A DNA stretch of 64,000 nt from NCBI GenBank assembly GCA_030562195.1, contig JAUJPP010000005.1, positions 30,305,106 through 30,369,105 of the forward strand, written 5' to 3'. The notes below the pieces were generated by a model. It made no database searches, was not told where the DNA came from, and saw only the letters and a list, made by a program, of their open reading frames with translations. This document shows, in pieces, positions 1-10,015 of this stretch (positions are counted from its first letter, which is position 1; each line of letters begins with the position of its first letter). The translations under genes were made by a program, and so were the position numbers. Origin of the DNA: Nipponacmea schrenckii (taxonomy: Eukaryota > Mollusca > Gastropoda > Lottiidae).

Positions 1-31
1 ATTGTGAGTGTTATTAAAACTTGAAACTTAC

Positions 32-222
32 TGATTTGAAAAAATGTTCTGCAGCCCAAGTTGGGTTACGGTTCGCTGAACCGTCCCTGTTGTCTTTAGG
101 TACTGGTGGAATAACCACATTTCTGCAAGCAGTTGCTGGACTTAACGGTTTTCCTTCCGAATCCAAGTCAAGTAGTCTTTTCAATTTGGATTGATGTTGC
201 CTTATGTCGATTTGAGATTTAT
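32..222 (-). CDS. Internal exon of an unrecognised gene
   Basis: Read on the minus strand, this segment starts after a pyrimidine-rich AG acceptor (223-224) and ends before a consensus GTAAGT donor (GT at 31-30). It contains 2 bases plus 63 open codons. The translation is basic and polar at first (KSQIDIRQHQ...), then has a proline-containing stretch (NVVIPPVPKD) and ends WAAEHFFKS. Its incoming phase matches the exon at 873-1019 exactly: one base there plus two here make a GAT codon, with no stop. I do not recognise the protein family. Too short and lacking ATG, it was found by splice-site and phase matching. The next exon would lie off the left edge. Confidence 0.6.
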
Positions 223-872
223 CTGAAATTTCAAAATGTAATGTCCAAATTAATTAATCAGCTACAAGCTGACTTGACGTCATGGATATATTGACGTAAT
301 GAATCCAGGAAATAAGCATTCGAATTCAAAAAGAAGGGAAAAGGAAAAGGGGTCGCTTTGATGTTACGCCCCGGCGTTTTAATCGTTTTTACCTGCTATT
401 AATGTTGTAAACTGTATGAACAATAGGTGAATTATGAATGAACTATGAACTACTGAGTACTGTGAATTTAGAACTGTAAAGGAAACATCGTCATCAAACA
501 TCGAAGTAAGACTTAATTGTTTATATTGTTTATGACATTGAATTGAGTAAATCTATCCAGAGCGTTTTTATTCTTGCAGTTGACAAAATCCCATTTTACC
601 TTCTAAATATGAACTGTTACGATGAATGTGGTCTGCCTATCCCGTAGGTCTGATCGACATTACACAAAAGGTGTAAATTAATATTAGTATTAACAGTAAG
701 ATTACTAAATATAGCGCCTATCAAATCCATATTAATTAAAAGGTTCTTCTATAAAGCTGCGTTATAACAAAATAATAAGTAATAATAAATGTTAGAATAT
801 AAAGATATGTTGGTTTTCTTTGAACTAATGGCGCATCTGTCCTTTTAAAATAAATGTAATTTCATTACAAAC

Positions 873-1019
873 CTTGAACAACAACGAAATTATCTATAGT
901 GGTCTTATATTCTGGTAACAGGCAGAATTTGGTTTCGTTGAAATATTTTATCAATTTAATTGCCTTTTCCATATTTTCTGCACTTATTTCGGTTTCCATT
1001 TTAACAATATCCATATTAC
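873..1019 (-). CDS. Internal exon of the same unrecognised gene
   Basis: On the minus strand it is bounded by a TTTTAG acceptor (1021-1020) and a GT donor (872-871). It holds 48 complete codons with two bases before and one after. The translation is helical and charged: it starts NMDIVKMETE, continues with KAIKLIKYF and ends IDNFVVVQ. Splicing to 32-222 across a 650-bp intron keeps the frame and gives 111 residues plus the junction Asp. No domain is recognised. The 5' part of the gene should lie at higher coordinates; candidates at 1519-1746 and 1828-1870 do not join with a clear phase. Confidence 0.55.
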
Positions 1020-1518
1020 CTAAAACATATTGATTAATATAGTATGGTAATATGACACTTTAAGGAGGTTGGAGCGAATAACCTAATTAAATTAGAAGTT
1101 GCTAATTTTTTGCATGGTGGTAGCTTAAAGTATCAGTATTAAGAAAATGCAAAATTTAGCATAGGTCACCGACTTATTTTTTGAGATAGAGGGCATTATT
1201 TCTGTAGTGGTGGGGCACAATACTTGACCTACTTCTGACTCTCAATTCACAGTGTTTTTACACTTCTATAATATTGATTTTTGCAAAAAATCAACATAAT
1301 GTGATTCAAGACATTTCAGTAATACTTTGGTATCAGCAATATGCTAAAATACAAATTTTCAGACAAAAAACGTTTTTTTTAACTTCATGTACTCAATTAT
1401 ATAAGAAATCATGTAAGCCCAAAAAATTAGGGGGTCACAGAACTCATTCTCTATAAAATCGGGCCTGAAGAGGGATGGGGTCCAACAAGATAATGAGGGG
1501 GGTAACTCTTTCAGTTCA

Positions 1519-1746
1519 TTACTGTTTATTCATAATATATTCACATAATTTTTCAATGACTAGTTTTTCCCCACCGAAAAATGATACATCAGATAGTTCA
1601 ATGCTCTCAACACCAACCAAAGAATCGAGTTCACGGAAACTAGGTGTCGGAGAATGTTTGTTTTCAAGAATGTTGCTATCCATGATTTGTCTGGTGTCGT
1701 CATTCCGTTTGTAGGGTCGTGAGAGAAAGATTTGTCGAAGACACAT
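1519..1746 (-). CDS. Possible exon, unknown protein
   Basis: A 75-codon open frame on the minus strand. The part from the second methionine has exon-like composition, with acidic and hydroxyl residues (MDSNILENKHS, ESIELSDVSFF, KLVIEKLCEY) and it ends at TAA. A CAG just upstream of that methionine could be an acceptor, but the phase does not fit either neighbour convincingly. It lies between the likely promoter DNA at 1.8-2.7 kb and the supported exon at 873-1019 on the same strand. It could be an exon of that gene or a chance frame. Confidence 0.25.
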   Translation of the reverse strand: MCLRQIFLSRPYKRNDDTRQIMDSNILENKHSPTPSFRELDSLVGVESIELSDVSFFGGEKLVIEKLCEYIMNKQ

Positions 1747-1827
1747 TAGACTGGCTTTTTACTTTACATGCCCTCACCGATGAAACTTTTGTTTATTTCT
1801 CAAAGTGTGATTACTTCATGAAATTAC

Positions 1828-1870
1828 CATTTTTTCGAGAAAATAATGCTTTCGCCATGGAGGCCGCCAT
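1828..1870 (-). CDS. Possible first coding exon (MAASMAKALF...)
   Basis: On the minus strand an ATGGCGGCC start context opens 14 codons and then meets a GTAATT donor (GT at 1827-1826). The peptide MAASMAKALFSRKN could be the start of a mitochondrial-type or cytosolic protein. The surrounding 1850-1960 is CpG-rich compared with the window, as expected of a promoter or first exon. The support is a start context plus a donor only; no downstream exon was joined in phase. Confidence 0.22.
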
Positions 1871-3138
1871 GACACGGAATGTAGGTAAAGACGCGAGTAT
1901 GGGACGTAACTCCGTCTGTAGTTTCTCGCGACACACATGCGCAATGGGATGCGCACAAACAATACGCTCCAACCTCCTTAGTGCTAGATTTTTTATGTTG
2001 TGAAAGTGAAGCTGACACGCCACAGGGTACTTTCGTACAATGAATAGTTATAACACTAAACAGAAAAATGTGTAAATTATGATAAATAAATAACTTATAA
2101 CGAAGTTATTCGTGTTTTAAATATTAGCGCGAGAATTTCCCCGATCAATAGTTGAGTGGAAGTGGAGAAGGCGGATATGACGTCATCGCGGTAACGAATT
2201 GTAAACAAGCGACATTGATCAAGGTGTTAAAGGAATAAATATTTATGCAAAATGCCTCGAAGATTTGTTGTAGGTGGTTACTCGAACGAAAATAATTACG
2301 ACATGAATGTCAGTATTCACCTGTTCCCCCATAACCAGAAATTACGACGAATCTGAGAGGAAAGAGTGCAAAATACCCGTACGGATTAGACATCTACTAA
2401 ATGGAGCAGTGTCAATTTCACCAAGGACTGCTTCGACAGTACGCCCATGTTCATGTCTGAAATGGGGACACAGTTGACAAGAAGACAGCTTTTGAAGTAA
2501 GATGCAGTTCGGACCATATTTCAGAAATCCTAAAAGGAATAATAAGGTTTATGTCAACAATACAATTTTCCGGTTAAAAGACATGTTATAATTACGTCCA
2601 AACTATAAAATGACACATATTCACCGTCAAAATTAAATATTACGCGATTTTCGACTGAAATTGTCATTTTATGGAGGCCGCCATTGATGGCTTTATGATC
2701 GTGAATATGCGAGATTATGACGTCACGTCGTAGATAGAAAGGTAAACAAACATGGCTGCTGACATTCAGTCCGATCAATTTGAGCCAGAACGCAATCAAT
2801 CTTGACAATCAGGACTAACAATAGCATGCCATAATCTACATTACAAGGACTGGATATTCCGGAAAAAAATTTAGTATATATCATATCTAGACCGGACGGT
2901 ACAGGTTGTAAATGAAAGAGACAGCGAAGTAGGCCTCGTCGAAATTCACAATTACTTTCGGCCTACACGTTTTTAATAAGGAATCAATTCGAACAGATTA
3001 CCCGAGTACATACCTCCTCTAATGATTTTATTTATCGAACCTAGTGTACTGTCAATGTCACCTGCCTTGCAAGGTATAGAAAAGTAGTTTTAGCCGCTGG
3101 CGCCTTGGCTTAGTTTGTCTAGTGTCGATGTTCTAACC
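1871..3138. other. Promoter-like DNA, no gene resolved
   Basis: No convincing coding frame. It contains TGACGTCA sites at 2178 and 2718, two copies of ATGGAGGCCGCCAT (near 1857 and 2671) and an ATGGCTGCT start context at 2752, so it may hold 5' ends of host genes. It ends at the BEL target-site copy. Confidence 0.4.
2718..2760 (+). promoter_or_regulatory. CRE (TGACGTCA) 27 bp before an ATGGCTGC start context
   Basis: A full CRE palindrome at 2718-2725 is followed by CGTCGTAGATAGAA and then ACAAACATGGCTGCT at 2746-2760. The same 22-bp CRE-containing block occurs inverted at 9809-9830. CRE sites plus ATGGC-type (YY1-like) sites are common in TATA-less animal core promoters. Function here is inferred. 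Confidence 0.4.
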
Positions 3139-3143
3139 CCTAT
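3139..3143. repeat. Target-site duplication of the BEL element, left copy
   Basis: CCTAT at 3139-3143 is matched by CCTAT at 9401-9405, directly outside the two LTRs. A 5-bp duplication fits LTR-retrotransposon integration. Confidence 0.85.
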
Positions 3144-3368
3144 TGTTGGGGACCATGTCGATGGAAATCAGAGGCCCATTCGAGTTGTTCAATACGATGT
3201 TTTATTCAGACAAGCATGACTGGGTGTCACCAAATCTCGATGTGAACTAAATCTCAGAAGGGGTATAGGAAGGCGATGTTCGATTATTTTTTCTAATTTT
3301 AGAAACTATTGCACGTGCAGTGCGTTCGATTATCGATTCAGTTTAATGTTCGATCACCATCCCACACA
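3144..3368 (-). repeat. BEL 3' LTR
   Basis: 225 bp, nearly identical to 9176-9400 (two substitutions: one in the GACTGGG/GACTAGG segment, one in GCGATG/GCGGTG). It contains a TGCACGTGCA palindrome with an E-box core. Confidence 0.93.
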
Positions 3369-3623
3369 TATCCCCCTCCTTGATGTGACCCACATCAAAA
3401 AAGAAACACCACAAAAAACATACAAATATCAAAATCATACAATCAATGAAAAATTATTCACACAAAAAATGTTTCAGCCATTGCATATAAGTCCTACTTT
3501 TGTCTATCAATTCGATGCAATACTCACTGATTGATGAATTTAATTCACACCCGATAACGATATAACCGATAACGCATACATTTCACGATATATTTTTCTC
3601 CACAAAACTACACTATGGAGCTT

Positions 3624-3746
3624 TCACATATTTAAGGGACACAAATGACTTATAGATCTTTTATAGCTCTTTTCACCGATTTTCACATCTACCACACGAA
3701 CGTGATTATCAACACCTTTATATACTTTCCCAATACGACCTAAAGG
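3624..3746 (-). pseudogene. Untranslated tail of the BEL polyprotein after a premature TAG
   Basis: Past the TAG at 3747-3749 the same frame stays open for 40 codons to a TGA at 3624-3626. The residues after the stop (PLGRI..., then a VRVVDV-type strand) look like the usual end of DUF5641. The TAG stands where the family normally has tryptophan, a one-base TGG to TAG change. The natural C-terminus therefore lies here and is lost in this copy. Confidence 0.75.
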
Positions 3747-6700
3747 CTATTTTCCGCGCGGCGAATACTGATCCACTATATATACAATATCACCTTCCTG
3801 AAAATCCTTATGTACTTGATTCCATTTCTTCCTGAAATTAAGCATGGGTAGTAATTCGCGCATCCAACGTTGCCAAAAATGCTTCAGCAGTTCCTGCACT
3901 CGTCGCCATCTCTTTCGAGGATTATAACGACAATTGTCGACTGACTCCGGAGCCAGTTGACCACTCACTTGCCCATATAGGAAATGATTTGGGGTTAACA
4001 CTGGATCATCCAACGAATCATCGCCGACGTAACACAATGGCCTGGAATTAATCAGACCTTCGGCTTTTGTAAAGGCGGTAATTAGCTCTTCGTCGCTCAC
4101 ATCGGCATCACTAATTATTGCTTTGATAGCCCGTTTAGCAGATTTTATCATAGCTTCGAACACCCCACCAAAATGCGGGGAAAGTGGGGGATTAAACTTC
4201 CATTCTATACCTTTGTTTGCTAATGAACTACCAATTTGATTTTGATCTAAGGCCCTTATCAAATCGCCCAATTCCCGCTCAGCACTTACGAAGTTTGACC
4301 CATTGTCAGACAATACAGTTAGGGGTTTACCTCGACGGTTTGTAAATCGACTAAAGGCACATAAGAAGGACTCTGTGTCCATACTCCATGTCATTTCCAA
4401 ATGAACAGCACGACTCGATAAGCAAGTAAATAAACACAAATACCTTTTTGTTCTTGTTTTACCCCTACCTTGTTTTGTAAAGAACGGCCCAGCATAGTCA
4501 ACACCTATCTTGGCAAATGCACGGAGCGGAGTGGCAACTCTATACTCTGGAAGTGGTGCCATGATTTGCTCTGCAGGTTTTTTACGACGCCTAGAACACT
4601 CATTGCAAGCAGACTTTACAGATTTTACAAGACAACGTGCACGTATAATCCAAAACTTAGTCCGTAAAAGTGATAAAACGTGAGAGACACCGATATCATG
4701 ATTTTCACTTTCGTGACAATCCAACACGACCAAACGGGATACATCACTGTTCCCAGGCAATATAATTGGAAATTTGGCATCATACGATAAATTGTCAGAC
4801 TTACCAAGCCTTCCGTCAACCCGAATCACTCCATTATCATCCAAGCATGGGTGTACTGATAACAGTTTTGAATTATTACCTAAAGGATTTCCCTTACCAA
4901 TCGCATTTATTTCATCCCGAAAAGCAGATACTTGGGCATATTTATACCAAAATGTTTTAGATCGATCAAGTTCTTCAAGACTTAGAATGTTTGATAAATC
5001 TCTTGAATCGGGTTTCCTTAAATTGTTCACAAACCGAAAAACCCATGACGTTACTCTGATCAATTTAGACCATTTGGAAAATCGTGAAGGTGCAAGCCTT
5101 CCTAAATCTTGTATACGAGGAAGTGCAAAAAATGTATCTGAAGCTTTGGACCGAACCTCTGCTAAGGCTGTATCTACGTAAGTAGGTATTACAATTTCCG
5201 GCCAGTGCGATTGATCTTGTATAAGGAAAGACGGGCCAAACCACCAAGCGTTACTTTCAGCTAATTTTGTTACTGTCATTCCACGTGTAGCTAAATCAGC
5301 ACTGTTTAGATCAGTTGGTACATAACGCCATTGACTTGGCTCAGTAAGTTCGTGAATCTCACCTATACGATGTGCAACGAATGGTTTGTAATTTCTGGAC
5401 TCGCCTTTTATCCAATATAATACATTTTGTGAATCGCACCAGAAAGTTACCAACTTTACTGAAATGTTTAATACAGAACAAACTCTTGAAATTAAACGAA
5501 CACCAAGAATTGCGCTACATAATTCTAATTTTGGAATAGAAATTGTTTTTAAAGGTGCTACTCTGGTTTTTGCAACTATAAGATTAGATGTAACGGTGCC
5601 GTCTTCGTATTCGCTCTTAAGGTAACAGCATGTCGCGTAAGCCCTTTCAGAAGCATCAACAAATACATGTAAAGTTTTGTTCAGAATACGCGATCCCTCT
5701 GTTACGAGACACCTTGAAACTTCGACTTGATCTAATAAAGGAAGCTCTTTAAACCAATTTGTCCAATTCACGGCCAGATCTTCGGGCAATTTCTCATCCC
5801 AATCTAATCCACGTACCCAAGTCTTTTGTATACCTAGTTTTGCACGAATAGTGAACGGTGCAACTAAGTTTAGTGGATCAAAAAGAGTGGCGGTTCTACT
5901 TACGACTACCCGCTTTGTAAGAACTGTTTCTGGGGGTTCTGTAATCTCAAATGTAAAAGTGTCCGTTTCGGCTTTCCACAAAATACCAAGAGTTTTGACT
6001 GAAGGAAGATTGTTATCATCGAGTGACAGGCAATTAACACGATCCGACACCGGGATGTCCTGCAAAACTTCTGACTTATTAGACAACCACTTACGAATTT
6101 GGAAACCTCCAATACCTAACAATTTTGAAACCTCATGGCGTAATTCAATAGCTTCTGATATAGAATCACAACTGTCCAAAAGATCGTCTACATACATAGA
6201 GTTCAGAATGGAATTAGATGCGTTTGGATATACTTGGCTATTTCGACTACAGTGTTCTCGAAGGACCGCTTGAGATAAGTAGGGGGATGCTGTGTTGCCA
6301 AAGACTAATCTATTATATTCGTAGATTTTTACCGGTTTAAGGGAATCCAAATCTCGCCACAAGAATCTGTGATACCGTCTATCATCTTCGCGTAACCCAA
6401 TTCTCAAGAACATCTCGCTTATGTCTGAAGCGACCGCTATTGGTTTGCTGCGAAAGCGAAGAAGAATATCTAGAAGTTCACATTGAAGTTTCGGGCCAGA
6501 GTTAATACAATCATTTAAAGCGATATTGTTAGTAGGCGCAGCAGCATCCATTACGATACGAACTTTCATTGTAGATTTATCATTCCTAACGACTGCGAAA
6601 TGTGGAAGGTACCACGACGGTTCACTGTGGGACTTAACCTCAGAAACATACCCTTTACGTATTTGATCATTAATGTTATCACAATATTGTTCAGCGACTT

Positions 6701-9068
6701 GTGGTCGTTTAGCCAAAGATCGTTCAAGTTTATACAATCGGTTTAGAGCACTTGGGTAATTTGACTGCAGTTCATGAAAGTTCGATTTCCATGGTATGCC
6801 AACTATATAACGATTCAAGGTTTCATCGAAATGCAAAGTTTCTCGTGTGGACTGGACTGCCCTTTCCTCGGACACCGTCAATGCTTTTGGTTCGATCCTA
6901 GTACCTACGTTTTCAATTTCCCAATAATTTCTAAGCAATGCGTCTGTATCTGATTCTGCTTTGATATAATAAGCAAAGTGGGAAACCGGGTTTGTACGGT
7001 GCTGGAAAGGACTAGCAGGACCAATACATGTCCATCCTAATGGCGTTAGACGAGCTACAGGTTCATTCGGAAGACCTGCTATTTCCGTGATAGCCCTATG
7101 CACACCAGGGACATTAAGGCCTACTAGAACATCGACACGAGTGCCTTCAATTTGCGGGAAGTACAACCCTTGTAAATGTGGCCAAAACCGCGACTGTCTA
7201 TTCCAATCAACTGTTCGCAAATCACCTGTAACATTTTTAACGGTAAAGGCACCGAATGGAACACAAGTTTTGAAGTCAAGGCTGCAAAGCTCTGCGGATA
7301 CATATTCTGAGTTTAACGATTTTGATTTTCCACCCAAAACGTTTACATTTAAGTCTGAAACTTCGCCATGCAAACCCAATTCTTGTGCTATACCTTCGTT
7401 CAAGTAACTATCTGTTGAACAGTCATCCATCAATGCATTGCAACGTATCGAACGATTGGCACTTCTTAGAACGATTGGAATTACTCTCATGAATACGGCA
7501 GTGTTTTTCCTAACTTGAGTGTGAGTATGCTTAGCAGATTCTTCAGTGGGACACGATTGAGACTTACTAGTATACGATGTTTGAGCATTAGAATCGAATG
7601 TAACTGGGGGTGCTAAATCCGATCCCCCTCCGTGCAACAGAAAGTGATGTGTACGGGAACATCCATCAATCCTACACTGTCGAACATTTTGGCATCTACT
7701 ACCTTTATGATATGGACTGAGACACCGAAAGCATAAGCGTTTGTCTTTTGCTGTAGCCCAACGATCGCTAACGGACAAAGACCGAAATTGTGCACAGTTT
7801 GTTACCCCATGGTCATGATTTTGGTTGCAAATGAGACAGAGTTTCGGATTAACGTTTGTTGCAAATGTTTTTGACTTATCATAAGAATATCGTGATCTTG
7901 GAATGGGTGGTTTGTCAACTCTGCTATTCGGAGGAACTGATAAGGATGGAGAAGCAAAGCCTTCAACTTCTTCCCTGGATTCAATACGATATCTAACCTC
8001 TTGCGACAGCCATTCATGAAATGTTAGTATAGACTCTGGTTTACGTTCAAGTGTAGCCCACCGTTTATACTGAGCGACATTATTTGAAGATATTCTAGAT
8101 CTAGCAACGCAAAAGAACATGGAGTTTTGCCCAAACTCTTCAGTTCGACCGTTTTCACGTAATGATAATATGCACAGTTCTAAATTGTCTACAAATTCTT
8201 CAAATTTCTTAAGATCGTTGAAATTGACATTTTTAACGTTCAAAATAGACTCCAATTGAATGAGAACAGTGCGACGCTCACCGCCAAATTTATCTTCAAG
8301 TCGTTTGAGGGCGGCTTCGTATCCAAGGTCAGAGGCAGGAAAACCCTCAACAGCTTTAAGAGCTTCGCCTGTCAAATGCTGCTTGAGTTGAAGCATTTTG
8401 TATGCTTTTGAAGACGTTGTATTGTCAATGCACTCACGAAAAGCATCAATAAAGGACACATAATCTTTCTTATTGCCAGAGAATTTTCCTATCGACACCC
8501 TACTCAATTGCCTATACATGTCTCTATCAAGTTTGGTAAAATTTGAAACCTGATCTGGGGCTTCTTCTGTGATCTGCGAAGTTTGTTGATCTCGTTGAAC
8601 ATCACTCTCAGGTTCAGGTGGAGGATTCTGACCCATTGGTTGTGGAGCTACTGTTTCTCTGGAGCGTTGTTCAACCACCGTGGATTCGTTGGTTGATTGT
8701 CTGCAAAGCCAATCTGTGGCTCGAGAGAGCAGTTCTGAAATGCTAGAATCGGACTGAATAGATTCGAGTTCTGGTTCGTACTCGGGATTCTCGTCACACA
8801 AACAGTTCAGAATGTCAATTGCGGTCTCTTGATGTCGTAATATTGCATCGACAGCATTTCGGACTTGATCTGCATATTTCTCACTAGCACAAAGTAAGCT
8901 GGTCAGGAAAAGTTTTGATTTAGTAAGTTGTGACTTACATACCCGTTTCTTGCTGCGTAATGAAGCGATGGTCTCTTGGTTATCGTCTCCATTGCCATCG
9001 TCGACAGGATGGCTGACAGATTGGTCAGTTGTTTTTTGGTTGTTTCCTTGGCCAGGAGTATCTCCCAT
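3747..9068 (-). CDS. BEL/Pao gag-pol polyprotein, C-terminally truncated
   Basis: A 1,773-residue polyprotein that would package, reverse-transcribe and integrate the element. In order: a gag-like DUF1759 region (about 185-345); cysteine-rich knuckles (CLIC near 410, CFRC near 443); an aspartic protease of the DUF1758/A17 type (ALMDDCS near 546); RT with the YVDD box near 959; RNase H with DAS near 1138; an integrase zinc-binding H/C region (1448-1493); an integrase core with D near 1523, SDNG near 1588 and E near 1637; and DUF5641 to the end. The start is the first ATG, about 105 bp inside the 5' LTR. All catalytic motifs are visible, so only the last 40 residues are missing, through an in-frame TAG. 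No other break is seen, so loss of activity is recent or partial. Confidence 0.93.
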   Translation of the reverse strand: MGDTPGQGNNQKTTDQSVSHPVDDGNGDDNQETIASLRSKKRVCKSQLTKSKLFLTSLLCASEKYADQVRNAVDAILRHQETAIDILNCLCDENPEYEPELESIQSDSSISELLSRATDWLCRQSTNESTVVEQRSRETVAPQPMGQNPPPEPESDVQRDQQTSQITEEAPDQVSNFTKLDRDMYRQLSRVSIGKFSGNKKDYVSFIDAFRECIDNTTSSKAYKMLQLKQHLTGEALKAVEGFPASDLGYEAALKRLEDKFGGERRTVLIQLESILNVKNVNFNDLKKFEEFVDNLELCILSLRENGRTEEFGQNSMFFCVARSRISSNNVAQYKRWATLERKPESILTFHEWLSQEVRYRIESREEVEGFASPSLSVPPNSRVDKPPIPRSRYSYDKSKTFATNVNPKLCLICNQNHDHGVTNCAQFRSLSVSDRWATAKDKRLCFRCLSPYHKGSRCQNVRQCRIDGCSRTHHFLLHGGGSDLAPPVTFDSNAQTSYTSKSQSCPTEESAKHTHTQVRKNTAVFMRVIPIVLRSANRSIRCNALMDDCSTDSYLNEGIAQELGLHGEVSDLNVNVLGGKSKSLNSEYVSAELCSLDFKTCVPFGAFTVKNVTGDLRTVDWNRQSRFWPHLQGLYFPQIEGTRVDVLVGLNVPGVHRAITEIAGLPNEPVARLTPLGWTCIGPASPFQHRTNPVSHFAYYIKAESDTDALLRNYWEIENVGTRIEPKALTVSEERAVQSTRETLHFDETLNRYIVGIPWKSNFHELQSNYPSALNRLYKLERSLAKRPQVAEQYCDNINDQIRKGYVSEVKSHSEPSWYLPHFAVVRNDKSTMKVRIVMDAAAPTNNIALNDCINSGPKLQCELLDILLRFRSKPIAVASDISEMFLRIGLREDDRRYHRFLWRDLDSLKPVKIYEYNRLVFGNTASPYLSQAVLREHCSRNSQVYPNASNSILNSMYVDDLLDSCDSISEAIELRHEVSKLLGIGGFQIRKWLSNKSEVLQDIPVSDRVNCLSLDDNNLPSVKTLGILWKAETDTFTFEITEPPETVLTKRVVVSRTATLFDPLNLVAPFTIRAKLGIQKTWVRGLDWDEKLPEDLAVNWTNWFKELPLLDQVEVSRCLVTEGSRILNKTLHVFVDASERAYATCCYLKSEYEDGTVTSNLIVAKTRVAPLKTISIPKLELCSAILGVRLISRVCSVLNISVKLVTFWCDSQNVLYWIKGESRNYKPFVAHRIGEIHELTEPSQWRYVPTDLNSADLATRGMTVTKLAESNAWWFGPSFLIQDQSHWPEIVIPTYVDTALAEVRSKASDTFFALPRIQDLGRLAPSRFSKWSKLIRVTSWVFRFVNNLRKPDSRDLSNILSLEELDRSKTFWYKYAQVSAFRDEINAIGKGNPLGNNSKLLSVHPCLDDNGVIRVDGRLGKSDNLSYDAKFPIILPGNSDVSRLVVLDCHESENHDIGVSHVLSLLRTKFWIIRARCLVKSVKSACNECSRRRKKPAEQIMAPLPEYRVATPLRAFAKIGVDYAGPFFTKQGRGKTRTKRYLCLFTCLSSRAVHLEMTWSMDTESFLCAFSRFTNRRGKPLTVLSDNGSNFVSAERELGDLIRALDQNQIGSSLANKGIEWKFNPPLSPHFGGVFEAMIKSAKRAIKAIISDADVSDEELITAFTKAEGLINSRPLCYVGDDSLDDPVLTPNHFLYGQVSGQLAPESVDNCRYNPRKRWRRVQELLKHFWQRWMRELLPMLNFRKKWNQVHKDFQEGDIVYIVDQYSPRGK

Positions 9069-9154
9069 GCTGGAAATGTAGATTTTTCGACGATTTCCGA
9101 ACTTCGATTTCTTCGACTTCGAAAGTAAACGAAATAACCATCTACACCATTATA

Positions 9155-9172
9155 AACCACGCTCTGCTACCA
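9155..9172 (-). other. BEL primer-binding site
   Basis: Three bases inside the 5' LTR the minus strand reads TGGTAGCAGAGCGTGG, the form expected for pairing with a tRNA 3' end. I could not assign the tRNA species. Confidence 0.6.
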
Positions 9173-9175
9173 TTA

Positions 9176-9400
9176 TGTTGGGGACCATGTCGATGGAAAT
9201 CAGAGGCCCATTCGAGTTGTTCAATACGATGTTTTATTCAGACAAGCATGACTAGGTGTCACCAAATCTCGATGTGAACTAAATCTCAGAAGGGGTATAG
9301 GAAGGCGGTGTTCGATTATTTTTTCTAATTTTAGAAACTATTGCACGTGCAGTGCGTTCGATTATCGATTCAGTTTAATGTTCGATCACCATCCCACACA
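9176..9400 (-). repeat. BEL 5' LTR
   Basis: 225 bp, direct copy of 3144-3368 and followed on the right by the second CCTAT target copy (9401-9405). It holds the promoter for the minus-strand transcript. Confidence 0.93.
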
Positions 9401-9405
9401 CCTAT

Positions 9406-9800
9406 TAACGCTAATTATATTATTGACTCACCTCAGTTTGTGCATTTCGCGTTTTTTTTATCGTTTTTGTAGACGGCAAATATGTCCATCCTTTGTGAGT
9501 AGTTTTATGTGGACGCAAACGGTAGGAAAATCTGTTTCTTTCAGCAACTTACCACCGGGTGCAATCCCAGGACCAAAGCGATTTTGTTTACCTAGCCTAC
9601 TTCGAAGACGAAGTCGGCCGGAGAAAATGTTTTCACACACGACTTTATTTGTTGAGAAATGAAACGTATCCAATGTCGAACCTGTACCGATGTTGTTGAG
9701 CTCTTTTGTAGATTCTTAGTGGGATCTGGTATTCGTTAATAGCTTACGTCTTTATTTCTCTACTTATTGTTAAGGCATACCCGAGCTTGGCATTCCGCCA
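9406..9800. other. Flanking DNA with a weak minus-strand coding candidate
   Basis: A 71-codon minus-strand frame (9458-9673) has plausible composition (NRFGPGIAPGG, DFPTVCVHIKLL) and contains a GTAAGT after the APG segment. It might be an exon of the gene whose minus-strand start context lies at about 9804. No family is recognised, and nothing else is seen here. Confidence 0.25.
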
Positions 9801-9870
9801 TTTTGATATTCTATCTACGACGTGACGTCATGCCACGTTACTTTCCTAACAAAGATGGCGGCCCCCAGGT
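9800..9870. promoter_or_regulatory. Candidate bidirectional CRE/YY1 core promoter
   Basis: A TGACGTCA at 9823-9830 has an ATGGCGG start context on each side. On the plus strand AAAGATGGCGGCC at 9852-9863 runs to a CAG|GT donor at 9869. On the minus strand ATGGCGGAATGCC begins near 9804. AAGATGGCGGC is the known YY1 consensus. The layout suggests two divergent 5' ends sharing one core; this is inference from motifs. Confidence 0.4.
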
Positions 9871-10015
9871 ATTGGAATTTATTGATTTTAATTTGAAATA
9901 TTAGACAAAATAAAATAGTAACAACAAAAAAAACTTTACAATATGTCCATTTCATTCAAGCCTATCACAAATTTACAAAGCTTATTATCTCCGGGTGTCA
10001 GGAATATTGAGGACG

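Larger units (their letters stand above)
3144..9400 (-). mobile_element. Full-length BEL/Pao LTR retrotransposon
   Basis: A 6,257-bp element read on the minus strand. It has two 225-bp LTRs (3144-3368 and 9176-9400) that begin TGTTGGGG and end CCCACACA on the plus strand and differ at only two positions that I can see, so the insertion is young. A primer-binding site sits 3 bp inside the upstream LTR (about 9155-9172; tRNA 3'-end-like, ending CCA on the plus strand). A purine tract (3371-3381) precedes the downstream LTR. One gag-pol frame lies between them. There is no envelope-like frame. The domain order, with integrase after RT/RNase H and a terminal DUF5641, identifies BEL/Pao. Confidence 0.95.

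Noticed and set aside
3747..3749. Programmed read-through or selenocysteine-type recoding at the BEL TAG
   Set aside because: It stands in place of a conserved Trp near the C-terminus, not between gag and pol, and no recoding signal is apparent; a plain nonsense change is simpler.
4774..5181. Plus-strand frames of 60-140 codons inside the BEL element
   Set aside because: Antisense shadows of the polyprotein with no recognisable domains.
3144..9400. Endogenous retrovirus with envelope
   Set aside because: No third frame between pol and the 3' LTR; only about 250 bp of non-coding DNA there.
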